Assembly: GCF_001659605.2 (NCBI RefSeq)
Contig: NC_035175.2
Location: 32,521,705 to 32,585,704 of the forward strand
Direction: 5' to 3'
Length of the DNA stretch: 64,000 nucleotides
Origin: Manihot esculenta
Lineage: Eukaryota > Streptophyta > Magnoliopsida > Malpighiales > Euphorbiaceae
Positions within the stretch are counted from its first letter, which is position 1. Each line of letters starts with the position of its first letter. This document shows, in pieces, positions 1 through 11,504 of this stretch. The notes under the pieces are model-generated. The model saw only the letters and a list, made by a program, of their open reading frames with translations, was not told the origin of the DNA and searched no databases. The position numbers and the translations under genes were made by a program.

Positions 1-896
1 ACGAAAGTCAGGCATGTTCGGCGGCCTAACTTGGACTTTCGGGGGCCGAACCTGAGTTTTGCCAGAACTCAGTTTCGTGCACAAGGACGCCTGCCAGTCC
101 CTCCATCACCTGTTCAGACCTCAACACATGCATTTAACCCTTCTAAAACATGCATAAACACTTCAACAAGCCTAAGGGAGCTTCACATACCTTTAAACTC
201 CAACAAACAAGCTCACAAGACACACATCAAACATAGAGGATTCATAAACCCTATGATGCACATCTCATGCAAACTCATGCCTAGCTCCCTTTTCCCTTTA
301 CAAAACTCATAAAAACATCATAAGAACCATGGATCAACACTTACCTCTTGAAGAACAAAGGCTGAGATGATCCAAACTCAAAGATATGGAGAAACCAAGC
401 TTCAAAAGCTTCAAACTCCAAAACCTTGTTTAAAGCTCACAACTCTTCAAAACAAGGGTAAAACTCATTACAACCGTGAAAGATTTGAAGAAAAACCATG
501 AAAATACTTTAAGGAGATCAAGACCTCACCTAGGTCAGAAGGAGAGAAGAAACCTCCTCCTTTTTCTGCCACTCGGTGCCCTTATAGATGAGCAACCGCC
601 TCAGGTTCGGCTGCCGAATCACATGCAAAACCATGCAACCTTCGGGGGCCGAACTTAACCTTCGGGGGCCGAAACTAGGGAACTTTAGGCGGCCGAACTT
701 AACCTTAGGGGGCCGAACATGGCAAAATGCCTCCTTGGCCATATCTCTTCAAAACTCAATCCTTTTCTACACTAAACCTTTAAAACACTTGAAAATATTT
801 TAGAAAACTTTCTCTTACCCTTCCAGAGACCTCTGACATCCTTGAACTCCCCTGGACGGTAGGAATTCCGATGTCTGAATCTAGCCGGGTATTACA
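1..896 (-). mobile_element. Partial gypsy LTR (element F), cut by window edge
   Basis: The segment ends with the sequence CCGGGTATTACA, the edge shared by every Tekay-like LTR in this window, and carries the same palindromes (for example near 601-715) and the splice-donor-like AGGTAAGT on the minus strand near 340-350. Its left part matches the reverse complement of LTR G near 38480-38650, so F and G belong to one subfamily. No pyrimidine run (polypurine tract on the minus strand) follows position 896, so this is the outer edge of a 5' LTR in minus orientation, or of a solo LTR. The rest lies outside the window. The expected 5-base target duplication partner of ATTGG (897-901) cannot be seen. 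Confidence 0.85.
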
Positions 897-1743
897 ATTG
901 GTTGAAACTAAAGTTGTTCAATGGATTGTGAGATCTGAACATGAACTGTTTGTCTTTGGTTTGTTCAATATTCATACAATTTGATGCTTGAATCTATTAT
1001 TACTTTGTTGTTTTGATCAAATTGGCCACTTGATTCTTGATTGCAAGGTAGTAAATTGTTAGTTTGGATAATTTTAAGTCTGTAATTGCTTGAATTGTTC
1101 GAACATAAGAACACTTAGTATAACAACTAAGAAATTATATGATCTAGCAACATCTCATGCGTTTGAGTAGCTAGGATTGGATCTCTCTTTTTCTTCATAC
1201 AATTAACAATTATTTTGATGCCTAAGGCCCAAGGACGTTCCTTGGCAATTTGTTAATTAGTAATTAATTAGAGGACGTTCCCTAATTGGTTTAATCTTAA
1301 GGAGAGACATGGTAGTGAGAAGCGACTTCCATCTCCATAACTAATCTATTGAATCAATGAAAAGAACATAAGTTTCAATGATCAAACCAAATAACTGAAG
1401 TGGATCAAACTCTTCAACTAGACCTTTCTCATATTTGATTTCCATTTTATTTTCAATATTCGCTTATTTAATTGCTTTCAGTAATGCTTAATCAAATCAA
1501 TCTCAAAACCTCCCATTTTACTTTATTGCACTTTGTTTTCATTCTGCTTACAATTACTTGCTTTCAGTTTCTCATTCAGTTTAATCTCTTGGTCTTGTTA
1601 AGAAAAATAGATAAGTTTTCAATTCTTTGTGAATACAATCCTTTGCCTTCTCTGTGGATACGATCCTTTGCCACTATCTATAGTAGTAATATTATTAATA
1701 ACCGGAAAGGTTATTTTTGACCGGCTTCGACAACCGCGAGTCA
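897..1743 (+). mobile_element. LTR/leader remnant of an Athila/Tat-like gypsy element
   Basis: This AT-rich stretch directly precedes a tRNA-Asp-type primer binding site. Its end contains the phrase CTGTGGATACGATCC, which resembles the GGATACGAC region typical of plant Athila/Tat-like LTR ends. The LTR probably ends at the CA at 1742-1743. Its start is not defined because LTR F abuts it at 897, probably by insertion into it. No second copy of this LTR occurs in the window, so the element has lost its 3' half. Confidence 0.55.
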
Positions 1744-1748
1744 AAAAT

Positions 1749-1766
1749 TGGCGCCATTGCTGGGGA
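1749..1766 (+). other. Primer binding site, tRNA-Asp type
   Basis: TGGCGCCATTGCTGGGGA differs at two positions from the usual plant site TGGCGCCGTTGCCGGGGA, which is complementary to the 3' end of tRNA-Asp. It lies five bases after the presumed LTR end, as expected for reverse-transcription priming in Athila/Tat-type elements. Confidence 0.75.
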
Positions 1767-1954
1767 ATTGATTCAACTAATCTATTTTTCTTTCAGGACC
1801 AAATCAGGAACAAAGCACCACCGAATCTGCCTCTGAAGAAGCCACCATCGCAGATCCCACCTCTGAAACATCTCCATCGCACATCTCACCTTCTCTTCAC
1901 CATTCGGATTGCCCATCCTTTCACCAAAGCAAGTCACCATCGCAAATCTGAATC

Positions 1955-3169
1955 ATGGATGAGGTAAGTACATCTGTTCTCTATTCTCAACTTTCTGAAC
2001 TCACATCTGTTATGAAAGATTTTGTCATAGGAATAGCTCAACAGACTCAACAATTTCAGCCACCTAGACCAGGTAGGATTTGCGCATATGTAGGACATCC
2101 AACTGATCAATGTCCTATGCTTTATGAGAATGACCAACAAGTGCATGCATTTGGAAGATTCAATGACCAACAAGTACATGGATTTGGAGGATTCTATGAA
2201 TAGCCAAGACATGATCCATACCATAACACGTACAATCTAGATTGGGGAGCCTATCCAGACTTCAGTTATGCAGGGGCTACCAACTACCAAAATTATCAAG
2301 GATATCAAGCCCAACCAGTACCTCCAAGTTCCAATACTAGCCTTGATGAGGTGGTAAAGACTTTGCAAAGCCTCTAACAGCAGATGGATCAAATGGCCAC
2401 CTCAGTGAGCAAGCTTGAATCTCAGTGGGAGTTGCCATTGCAAATAAAGGTGAACCCCAGACAAAATATAAGTGAAATCATGTTAAGAAATGAGGAAGAG
2501 CTTCAAGATGATGAGACAAATGATGAAAGTTCACAAGTACAAGAACAAGCTACTAAAAAGACAAAACCAGAATACTGTTTGTCCAAACAAACCAGTCAAA
2601 CAGAACTTGTTGATAGTCTTGATATTATTGATTGTTTGAGCCAGGACATCTTTGATGAGAATCAAGATGAAATACTAACCAATGATCTTTGCAGGGAGAC
2701 TGACTAGGTAAAGGTGGAAAGCCAGAAAGAGCCAGAATTAAAGGAAACAGTCTGCAGCATCCAACAGGAGAGCTGCAAACAACCGCAGGAAGAACAGAAG
2801 CAGATTGTACCCTTTTAGCTTGGTGCGCAGATCAGTATTGCACAAACAGAAGGTATTTCAGGCGCGTCTCTTCAGCTTCCATCACCGCCTTTTCAGCTTC
2901 CACTCCAGGTAAGTCCTGCGCAGAAAGAAAAAACTGAAACCAATTCAGCCATTGATCCAATGCAAACAGCCCATGCTCACAAGAAACAAATGGTATTCCA
3001 AGCACCTAAACCAAAGGAGCATGCAGATCAATGCCTGCCCAAACCGCCAGATAAGATAGAATTTTTTTTGCCCGAATTCAATACCAAATTGCAGCCACCT
3101 ATAGAGAAACATGAATTAGAGTTCAAAGTGCTGCCCAATCACCTTAAAAAATGCAAACATAAGGGCTAA
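1955..3169 (+). pseudogene. Broken gag-like gene of an Athila/Tat-like element
   Basis: A single frame starting at ATG 1955 can be followed to the stop at 3167-3169, with internal stops at 2201 (TAG), 2375 (TAA), 2705 (TAG) and 2816 (TAG). A degenerate zinc-knuckle-like motif (CAYVGHPTDQCP) appears about 45 residues in, with the expected first Cys missing. It is followed by a Tyr/Gln/Asn-rich stretch and then by NPRQNISEIMLRNEEEL, which resembles the conserved end of the gag region of these elements. The more distal part is acidic and low in recognisable domains. No protease or RT of this element follows. Family assignment is inferred from these motifs plus the tRNA-Asp primer site. Confidence 0.6.
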
Positions 3170-3448
3170 AGGCACACCTCATCTGAAAGAGAAGAAGCTA
3201 ATCATGTTACTTCATGAGTACATAGAAAAAATAGGATGGGTTATGACCAAATCAAAAGGAGTACTACACTTTCTACTCAATGCAGTTGGGACTCTTTTTC
3301 CTTCCCCAATTACTTGAGCCTTGATCAAGTGGATTGCATCATGCACACCACACCCATGGGAGTACTCAGTTTTCTTTTGCATTTTAATTTTTCCAATACA
3401 TTGAGGACAATGCATGATTTAGGTGTGGAGGTGGCTAACTATTATTGA
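3170..3448 (+). other. Non-coding remnant ending at a chimeric junction
   Basis: There is no usable frame here. The sequence contains ACATTGAGGACAATG near 3400, a phrase common downstream of gag in Athila/Tat-like plant elements, followed by a G-rich run (GGTGTGGAGGTGG). At about 3446-3449 it changes abruptly into the interior of a chromovirus pol frame: an in-frame TGA at 3446 precedes the first conserved chromovirus residues (RFIKGY). I read this as an illegitimate junction between two elements. Confidence 0.5.
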
Positions 3449-5464
3449 AGATTTATCAAAGGCTACTTTTCCATTGCCGCCCCACTAACGGATCTACTGA
3501 AAAAGAGCAACCAGTGGGATTGGAACGATAGGTGTCAAAAGGCCTTTGAAGCCCTGAAGCAGGCCATGACTGAAGAACCAGTGCTTGCCCTGCCCGATTT
3601 CTCCAAACCATTCGAAGTCCAAACCGATGCCTCTGACTATGCTATAGGTGGAGTGCTAATGCAAGAAGGCCACCCAGTTGCTTATGAAAGTAGAAAGCTA
3701 AACGACACCGAGTGGCGCTATACGATTCAAGAAAAAGAGATGACTGCTGTAGTGCACTACTTGAGGACATGGAGGCATTATGTTCTGGGATTCAAATTCG
3801 TGGTAAGAACAGATAATGTTGCTACCAGCTATTTTCTGACCCAGAAGAAGCTGACACCAAAACATGCTCGGTGGCAAGCTTTCTTGGGAGAGTTCGACTT
3901 CACGATGGAGTACAAACCAGGCTGTGCGAATCTTATGGCTGATGCTCTATCCAGAAAAGCAGAATTGGCAGCCACGAGCGTGCCCACATTACCGCTAGAG
4001 GAGCGGATAAAAAAGGGCATGAAGCATGATAAGCACTTGCAGGAGTTGCTAGATTGGGCCCGGCTTGGTAGGGTGTGCAGGTATGCTGTTGACGGGGAGC
4101 TGTTGAAGATAGAATCAGGCTGTCTATATGTCCCCGACTGGGGAGACTTGCGCAAGGATATCATTAGAGAGTGCCATGACTCTCTATGGGCTGGTCACCC
4201 TGGTATCAATCGCATGAGGGCTCTGGTGGAGCGAGCATACTCCTGGCCTCAACTGAAGCATGATGTGGAGGCCTATGTGAGAACCTGCCTGGTGTGCCAG
4301 CAAGACAAGGGTGAACAGAGAAGGCCCGCTGGACTATTAGAACCTTTGCCCATTCCAGAAAAGTCGTGGGAGTCGATTTCTATGGATTTCATTGTAGGAC
4401 TCCCAAAAATGGATGGATGTGGAAATATTATGGTGGTTGTGGACATGTTCAGTAAGTATGCTACCTTCATCCCTGTCCCAGACAAGTTCAATGCTAAAGA
4501 TGCCGCTCGGTTGTTCTTTAGACATGTTGTCAAATATTGGGGCATACCTCGGTCGATCGTGAGTGACCGTGACATACAGTTCACGGGGAAATTTTTGACC
4601 GAACTATTCAAACTGCTGGGCACAGAGCTGAATTTTTCCACCTCATTCCATCCGCAAACCAACGGGAAGACGGAGAGGGTAAATGCCTTGCTGGAGATGT
4701 ATCTAAGGCACTTTGTTAGTGCCAATCAAAAAGACTGGGTGCAGCTCCTAGACGTAGCACAATTCTCCTATAATTTGCAAAAATCTAAAGCCACTGGGGC
4801 TAGCCCGTTTGAGATTGCCACAGGGAGATAGCCCCTCACCCCTCACACAGTTGCCACAAGCTATGGAGGGAGAAGCCCAGGTGCATACAAGCTGGCTAAG
4901 GGATGGCAGGAGAAAAGGAAAATTGCTAAAGAGTACCTTAGCAAAGCATCGAAAAAGATGAAGAAATGGGCTGATGCATCAAGGAGGCATGTGGAATTTA
5001 AGGAGGGAGACTTGGTGATGGTTAAACTCCTTCCACATTTGCTGAGGAATTATGGAAAAGTCCATAAAGGTCTTCTTCAAAGATATGAGGGCCCCTTTCC
5101 AATTGAGAAGCGGATTGGAAACGTGGCATATCGAGTAAAGTTGCCTGAGCATATTGAAGCTCATCCTGTGTTTCATGTGAGCATGTTGAAACCTTTCCAC
5201 AAGGATGAGGGTGAGCCGAGTAGAGGGGTGTCTCAACGGGCACCAGCTGCTATTGGCAAGAGCTATGCCAACCAAGTGAAGGAAATTGTATCTCATCGGG
5301 TAGTGCCAAGGAGAGCCAAACATCCAAGCTACAAGGAGTATTTAGTACGATGGAAGGGCCTGTCCGATGCTGAAGCAACTTGGGAGCATGAGCTCAACTT
5401 ATGGGAGAATGAGGATGAGGTGCTAGCCTATTGGCAAGGAGCGACAAGGGCGTCGCCACAATAG
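3449..5464 (+). pseudogene. pol: 5'-truncated chromovirus pol: RNase H, integrase, chromodomain
   Basis: One frame runs from RFIKGY (end of reverse transcriptase) to the TAG at 5462, interrupted only by TAG at 4829, where relatives carry Gln before PLTPHT. RNase H is marked by QTDASDYAIGGVLMQ and ADALSRK. The integrase zinc region (H-x-H, C-x2-C, CLVCQQDKGEQ) and the catalytic core (MDFIVGLP, IVSDRDIQFTG, then the Glu of KTERVNALLE) follow. The C-terminus has VFHVSMLKPF and a canonical chromodomain (EYLVRWKGLSDAEATWE). Gag, protease and most of RT are absent because the 5' part was replaced by the remnant upstream. The protein would have cut and joined element DNA, with the chromodomain guiding it to chromatin. 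It is not functional now. Confidence 0.9.
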
Positions 5465-5475
5465 CTGGAGGAGAA

Positions 5476-5800
5476 TGTTACTGACCCTAGGAGCTCCCCT
5501 AAGTCCAACTGGCTGGATGGCCCAATTGGCCATCATCAGGGGCTGTTGTAGGCTGGAAATTGGCTGGAGAGCCTTGACGGGCTAAGTTGCCAAAATCGGA
5601 TGTGATTGCCTAGCTCAGATTGGCCAGTAGGCCTGTGGACAGATTGGCTGGCAGGGTGGAAGGCCTGCCAGGCGGAACGGATAGGCGGGAGAAATCTGCT
5701 GGGCAAAATCAGCCAACAGGCAGCTCAAATGCCCCATAGGCCTATCGAGGATAAGCTTTGATATCCCGTAGGCCAACCAGGAATGAGCTGGGAAGCCTCG
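5476..5800 (+). mobile_element. Start of chromovirus 3' LTR (first copy, truncated)
   Basis: TGTTACTGACC follows a short purine tract (GGAGGAGAA) 11 bases after the pol stop, as expected for the polypurine tract and LTR start. It aligns with 13370-13693. At 5800/5801 the LTR stops in mid-sequence and copia LTR sequence begins, with no LTR terminus at the junction. Confidence 0.8.
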
Positions 5801-6554
5801 TTTTGGTTATTAATAAAAGAGGTTTTTATCTTGGACCTTTTTGTATGTCGTTTTGGTTATTAATAAAAGAGGTTTTTATCATTATTATTTGTTTGCATGT
5901 TACATAATAATGATTATCATCACTGGTTACTTATTATTATGTTGATAATAATAAAATATAACTGGTATGATTATTGATTGATAATCATGAGATGATTATG
6001 TATATGTTGATATAATTCAATAATCATAAATACTTGTTAGAGAACAAAGTATTGGATGGACCCGCATTGAGATCAGTACATGGGTCATTATCATAAGTGA
6101 ATCTCAGTCTAAAAGAAGTTGTGGGATGAACACAACTCCTTTTAAGAAAAGGAGTTGTGGGAAAAATACAACTCTTTTTAGGAAAAGGAGTTGTGGGAAA
6201 AATAAAAGACTGAAACATATAAATACCCCTTCTACGAATTGTGGAAGGTACGTGTGGTTTTGAGAAAACTCAGTCTAAAAGATTGCAGATTGTGGAGCAC
6301 ATAATCTATCCATCTTTGAGAGAGCTAGCATTCTAGAAGGATAGAAGACGTTCGTGTGGATACCATTGAGGGTGTTCGTTTGAAAAGGCAGCACCATCAG
6401 TCCGGCATTGTATCTTCTTGACGAGATTAACAGGTTAGTCTCATATCCATCTTTTGAATTAAACGAAGCACTCAGATTCTGGGAAAGGAAATCAACAGAG
6501 ATTTTATTTTTTCGCTGCGCAAATGAGTTGCAATAATCTCAGGATTTTCCAACA
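5801..6554 (+). mobile_element. Copia 5' LTR, scrambled and internally deleted
   Basis: Compared with the 3' LTR, the first bases (TGTTAGTGTATATGCC) are missing. A 30-base segment (5801-5830) is repeated at 5850-5879, and about 0.85 kb is missing near 6100 (between the matches to about 11806 and 12685). The right part matches well, including the TATA-like ACATATAAATACCCC near 6210, and ends TTTTCCAACA. Confidence 0.8.
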
Positions 6555-6555
6555 G

Positions 6556-6568
6556 TGGTATCAGAGCC
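6556..6568 (+). other. Primer binding site, initiator tRNA-Met type (copia)
   Basis: TGGTATCAGAGCC begins two bases after the LTR end and is the standard complement of the 3' end of plant initiator tRNA-Met. Confidence 0.9.
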
Positions 6569-6893
6569 AACCTGTGCTTTTTCGTTTAAATTAATTATGC
6601 CATGATTGATATTATATATGCGATATATATTTATTAGAATGACATGATAATTTTGGATGAATGATTGGATCATTTAGATAATTTTATTTTAATTTGAAAA
6701 TTAAATTAAAATAAATAATTAATTAAAAAAAAAGGAAATTCACGATGAACAGTCATCGTAAACCCAGAAATTGGCAAGGACCAATTGCAGCCATATCACC
6801 TGCGCTGGACAAAGGTGAGCAAGCGATGGCAGATGTGAAGCTGCACATGGCATGGCCAGCATGCACATGGCATGGTCAGCATGCGCAGGGGGC

Positions 6894-7093
6894 TGTCGCG
6901 ACCGGTGGGTCGAGCAACCCGGAGGTCGCGCGACCGGTGGGTCGCGCAACTCGTGGGTCGCACGACCTGTGGGTCGCGCCACCCAGGGGTCGCACCACCG
7001 GAGGGTCACGCCTCCCAGTGGGTCGTGCGCTGGCGTGTCGCGCGCCCGTGGGCCGCGCGTCGGTGGGTCGCGCGGCAGTGGGGCGGCGGCTAG
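6894..7093 (+). repeat. GC-rich degenerate tandem repeat in the copia leader
   Basis: A run of about a dozen imperfect units built around GTGGGTCGCGCGACC lies in otherwise AT-rich sequence between the primer site and gag. It is very rich in CpG. Upstream at 6846-6887 is a smaller repeat around CATGGCATGGCCAGCATGC. Reading frames exist through it on both strands, but they only translate the repeat and have no recognisable domain. Confidence 0.75.
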
Positions 7094-7190
7094 GGTTTCT
7101 CCTTAGGAAGAAGATGCCCTAATTACAATTATGCCCCTGCAAAAATAATAATAATAATAATAAATTTGAGAAAATAAATTATTTTATTTT

Positions 7191-7328
7191 AGTCTTTAAA
7201 TCAGATTTAAGTGACTATATTTTATTATTTTCTTTTAGTCTTTAAATCAGATTTAAATGACTATATTTTATTATTTTCTTTTAGTCTTTGAATCAGATTT
7301 AAATGACTATATTTTATTATTTTGTCAT
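7191..7328 (+). repeat. Three copies of a 46-bp AT-rich tandem repeat
   Basis: AGTCTTTAAATCAGATTTAA recurs at 7191, 7237 and 7283 (with one or two changes), each followed by TGACTATATTTTATTATTTT. The array sits in the copia leader before gag. The rest of the leader to 7895 shows no coding signal. Confidence 0.8.
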
Positions 7329-7895
7329 ATATTAGTATGAGATACTATGCATTATTGTCTATATATATATGTATGCATATAGGATGCTATAATATATATA
7401 TGCAAGAAAAAATAATTAAAATTAAAAGATGAACCCTCACCTAAAATTTTAAGTTTTAATGCCACCCATATATTAAACACCTATCAAGACTAAGATCACC
7501 AAAATGTAGGTTTTGCCAAAACAAAGTGCATTAGGTTATCCTAGTAAGATAGGATGAGTAATGGTTACTCGTTTATTTAATTTTGGTTGAGCTTAATTAG
7601 GCTATCAAAACGGTTTTGGGTCTAAGGCATTAGATGGGGTATAACATGCATTTGACATATGATGTCAATACCTCATAATCTAAGAGTTACATTAGATGTA
7701 ATTGGTAAGGGGTTACCTACCTAAATAACTTAATTCTAAGCGTCATGCCAAAGCTAACTTAGAATTAGGTGAAATATGGATCTTAACCTACTAAAATATT
7801 ATTATTATTTTGAGGGTTGTATTTTAGTAGGAGATTATTATCACCTCAATATTAATTTGCTTAATTAATTATATTTGCATATTTTGTAGATAATT

Positions 7896-8710
7896 ATGGC
7901 TGCTAATAACAATTCCACCTTATCACTGCGATCCATCCTTGAGAAGGATAAACTGAAAGAAAATGGGACTAATTTTGTTGACTGGTTTAGAAACTTGAGA
8001 ATTGTTCTCAAGCAAGAGAAAAAGTCCTATGTGCTTGATGAAGCTATCCCAGAACCACCTCCTGCTGATGCTACTAATGCTGTTAAGAACAAGCATAAGA
8101 AGCATATGGATGATTCTAATGACATTGGATGTCTTATATTGACAACTATATGCCCAAAACTTCAGAAGGATCTGGAGCACCTTGAGGCCTATGAGATGAG
8201 TGTCCATCTCAAACAGGCTTTCCAACAACAAGCTAGGCAGGACAGGTATGAAACCACCATCGCATTTCATGATTGCAAAATGGCTGAAGGTGAATCAGTT
8301 AGTGCTCATGTTTTGAAAATGAAAGGCTACATTGATCACCTTGCTAGGCTTGGCTATCATCTGAGTTTAGAACTCTCTACGGATTTGATCCTACATTCTT
8401 TACCTGGCAGTTTTTCTCAGTTTGTCATGAACTATAACATGAACAAATATGGATAAATCCATTCCTGAGCTGCATGGGATGCTAAAAATAGCCGAGGTAA
8501 ATGTCAAGAAAAGGCCTACCCAAATTTTGAATGTCAATAAGGGTAAGTCCATGAAAAATAAGGAGAAGCCCAAGCCCAAAGGTGGTAATAGGCCTAAGGG
8601 ACGAGGCAAGCCTAAATGACAATTCAAGGCAAAAGTTCCTAAGGAAATAGTTTCTAAGGAAGGAATCTGCTTCCATTGCAAGGAACCAGAGCATTGGAAG
8701 AGAAATTGCA
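7896..8710 (+). pseudogene. gag: Copia gag, frameshifted
   Basis: ATG 7896 opens a frame of 186 codons beginning MAANNNSTLSLRSILEKDKL, with the conserved copia-gag features FVDWFRNLRIVL, FHDCKMAEGESVSAHVLKMK and LSTDLILHSLP. It ends at a stop created by an apparent one-base insertion at about 8448. Shifting frame there (from 8449) restores MDKSIPELHGMLKIAE and a Lys-rich stretch. A TGA at 8617, in a place where relatives have Arg or a similar residue, breaks it again. The downstream zinc knuckle CFHCKEPEHWKRNC is intact. The product would have formed the capsid of the cytoplasmic particle. Confidence 0.88.
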
Positions 8711-11490
8711 AACTCTATTTGGATGAGTGCAAGAAGAAGAAGAGTAGTGAGACTACGACTTCGGGTATTTATATTATAGATATTAATTTATCTATTTCTA
8801 CTTCATGGATATTAGACACTGGATGTGGCTCTCACATTTATACAAATGTGAAGGGTCTCAAAAGGAGTAGAAAACTGAAAAAGGGCGATGTAGACCTACG
8901 TGTAGGCAATGGAGCAAGAGTTGCTGCCATAGCTGTAGGGACTTATGAACTTATTTTGCCCGATGGGCTTTTGTTAGTTTTGAACAATTGCTTTTATGTT
9001 CCTATTTTGAGTAGAAATATTATTTCAGTTTCTGTTTTGGATGATGAAGGTTTTTCATTTCTCATTAAGAATAAGAAATGCTCCATTAATAAAGATGATT
9101 TACTTTATTGTATTGCAAATTCATATGATGGCCTTTATGTCCTTGATCTAGATGATTCTAGAGACAACAATATCTATAACATAACTTCTAAGAAAACTAA
9201 GCCAAATGAGTTAATCCCAACATATTTATGGCACTGTTGTCTTAGCCATATAAATGAGAATCGCATATCTAAGCTCCATAAGTATGGTTTATTAGATTCA
9301 TTTGATTTTGAATCATTTGAAAATTGTGGATCTTGTTTGCTTGGTAAGATGACAAAGGACCCTTTTATTGGATAAGGTCAAAGGGCTTCAGACGTATTGG
9401 GCTTAGTACATACAGATGTATGTGGCCCACTAAGCATTAGTGCCAGGGGAGGTTATCAATACTTCATTACATTCACTGATGATTTCAGTAGGTATGGCTA
9501 TGTCTACCTAATGAAACATAAGCATAAATCTTTTGAAATGTTTAGAACTTTTCAAAATGAAGTACAAAATCAACTTGGTAGAATTATTAAAATACTTCGA
9601 TCTGATTGAGGTGGTGAATATTTGAGCCAAGAGTTTGATGAACATCTTAGAAACTGTGGAATTATTTCACAATTGACTCCTCCAGGAACTCCACAATGGA
9701 ATGATGTTTCTGAAAGGAGAAATCAAACTTTATTAGATATGGTTCGATCTATGATGAGTCAAACGATCTCCCTTTATCCTTTTGGGGTTATGCCTTAGAA
9801 ACAGCTGCATTCATTTTAAACCGAATACCATCAAAAGCGGTTGAAAAGACACCATATGAGTTATGGACTGGAAAATTGCCCAATTTGTCTTTTCTTAAGA
9901 TTTGGGGTTGTGAGGCTTATATGAAATGTCCAGTTTCAGATAAGCTAGCTCCAAAATCTATTAAGTGCAATTTTGTGGGGTATCCTAAGGAAACCAAAGG
10001 ATACTATTTCTATATTCCCTCAGAGAACAAAGTGTTTGTTGCTCGAAATGGTACCTTTTTAGAAAAGGAATTTATCTCTCAGAGATTCAGTGGGAGTACA
10101 TTGCGACTTGAGGAAACTCAAGTACCACAAGAGAGCATTGAACCGTTAGTAGAACCACTTTTAGAACCACAAACAGTTGTGAAAACTGAAAGGGTGACAC
10201 AAGTCCTATGCAGATCTGATAGGACACGTCATCAGCCTGAGAGATATGGATTTCTCATGACTGACAGTCGTGAACTTTTGCTCGATGATGTGTACATAAC
10301 ACAACCTAAGGGTTTTGTAATCCCTGAGAATTCTGGAAAGATTTGCAAGCTTCATAGATCCATTTATGGATTGAAGCAAGCTTCTCGGAGCTGGAATCTT
10401 CGTTTTGATGAGACAGTCAGGGACTTTGGATTCATCAAAAATGAAGATGAACCTTGTGTTTACAAGATGGTTAGTGGGAGTGTAGTTGTATTTCTAGTCC
10501 TATATGTGGATGACATATTACTCATTGGAAATGATATCCCTACCTTGCAAAAGGTTAAGACTTGGTTAGGGAATTCTTTTTCAATGAAGGACTTAGGTGA
10601 GGCCGCATATATTCTTGGTATTAAGATCTATAGGGATAGATCCAAGAGAATAATCAGTCTGAGTACTTATATTGACAAGGTGCTGAAAAGGTTCAGCATG
10701 CAAGATTCTAAAAGACGATTCTTGCCCATGTCTCATGGTATTCATCTTAGCAAGAATCAATGTCCTATGACATCTGATGAGCATGAACGGATGAATAAGA
10801 TCCCTTATGTTTCTGCTATTGGATCTATCATGTATGCCATGTTATGTACTAGACCAGACGTCTCATATGCCTTGAGCACAACAAGCAGATATCAGGCAGA
10901 TCCCGGTGAAAGTCACTAAACAGCTGTTAAGAATATCCTAAAGTACCTTAGAAGGACTAAGGATGCATTCCTAGTTTATGGAGGTTTGGAAGACGAGCTG
11001 GTTGTAAATGGTTACACATATGCTAGTTTCCAAACCGACATAGATGACTTCAGATCGCAGTCAGGATTTGTATTCACTTTAAATAGTGGAGTTGTTAGTT
11101 GGAAAAAGTTCCAAGCAAAGCACTGTAGCAGATTCTACAATAGAAGCTGAGTATATAGCAGCATCAGATGCAGCTAAAGAGGCAGTCTGGATGAAGAAGT
11201 TCATCACAGAGTTGGGATTGGTTCCCAGCATTGCAAATCCTATGGACCTTTATTATGGTAATAACGGTGCCATAGCACAGGCAAAAGAGCCCAGATCTCA
11301 CCAGAGATCTAAACATATACTCAGGCGATATCACCTTATTCGAGAGATCATTGATAGAGGAGATATCAAAATATGCAAAGTAGACAAAAATGACAACATT
11401 GTAAATCCACTAACCAAGCCTCTTTCACAGGTCAAGCATGATCAGTACACTAAGTCTATGGGTATTAGATACTTGTATGATTATGCCTAG
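8711..11490 (+). pseudogene. pol: Copia pol: protease, integrase, RT, RNase H, with many breaks
   Basis: In order: protease (ILDTGCGSHIYTN near 8812), integrase zinc region (HCCLSHINENRIS, then CGSCLLGK), integrase core (HTDVCGPLSISARGGYQYF, TFTDDFSRYGYVY), RT (GFVIPENSGKICKLHRSIYG, then the YVDDILLIG active site) and RNase H (ADSTIEAEYIAA). Breaks are TAA at 9373, TGA at 9607 (relatives have Arg in RSDRGG), a frameshift near 9766, TAA at 10917 and a one-base insertion near 11105. About a hundred residues of the N-terminal RT and the linker before it are deleted near 10262, where FLMTDSRELLL jumps to DDVYITQPKGF. The final stop is at 11488. Confidence 0.92.
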
Positions 11491-11504
11491 TGCAAGTGGG
11501 AGAT

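Noticed and set aside
6745..7122. Gly/Arg-rich frame with a start codon in the copia leader
   Set aside because: It is a read-through of the GC-rich tandem repeat, with no domain and equivalent frames on the other strand.
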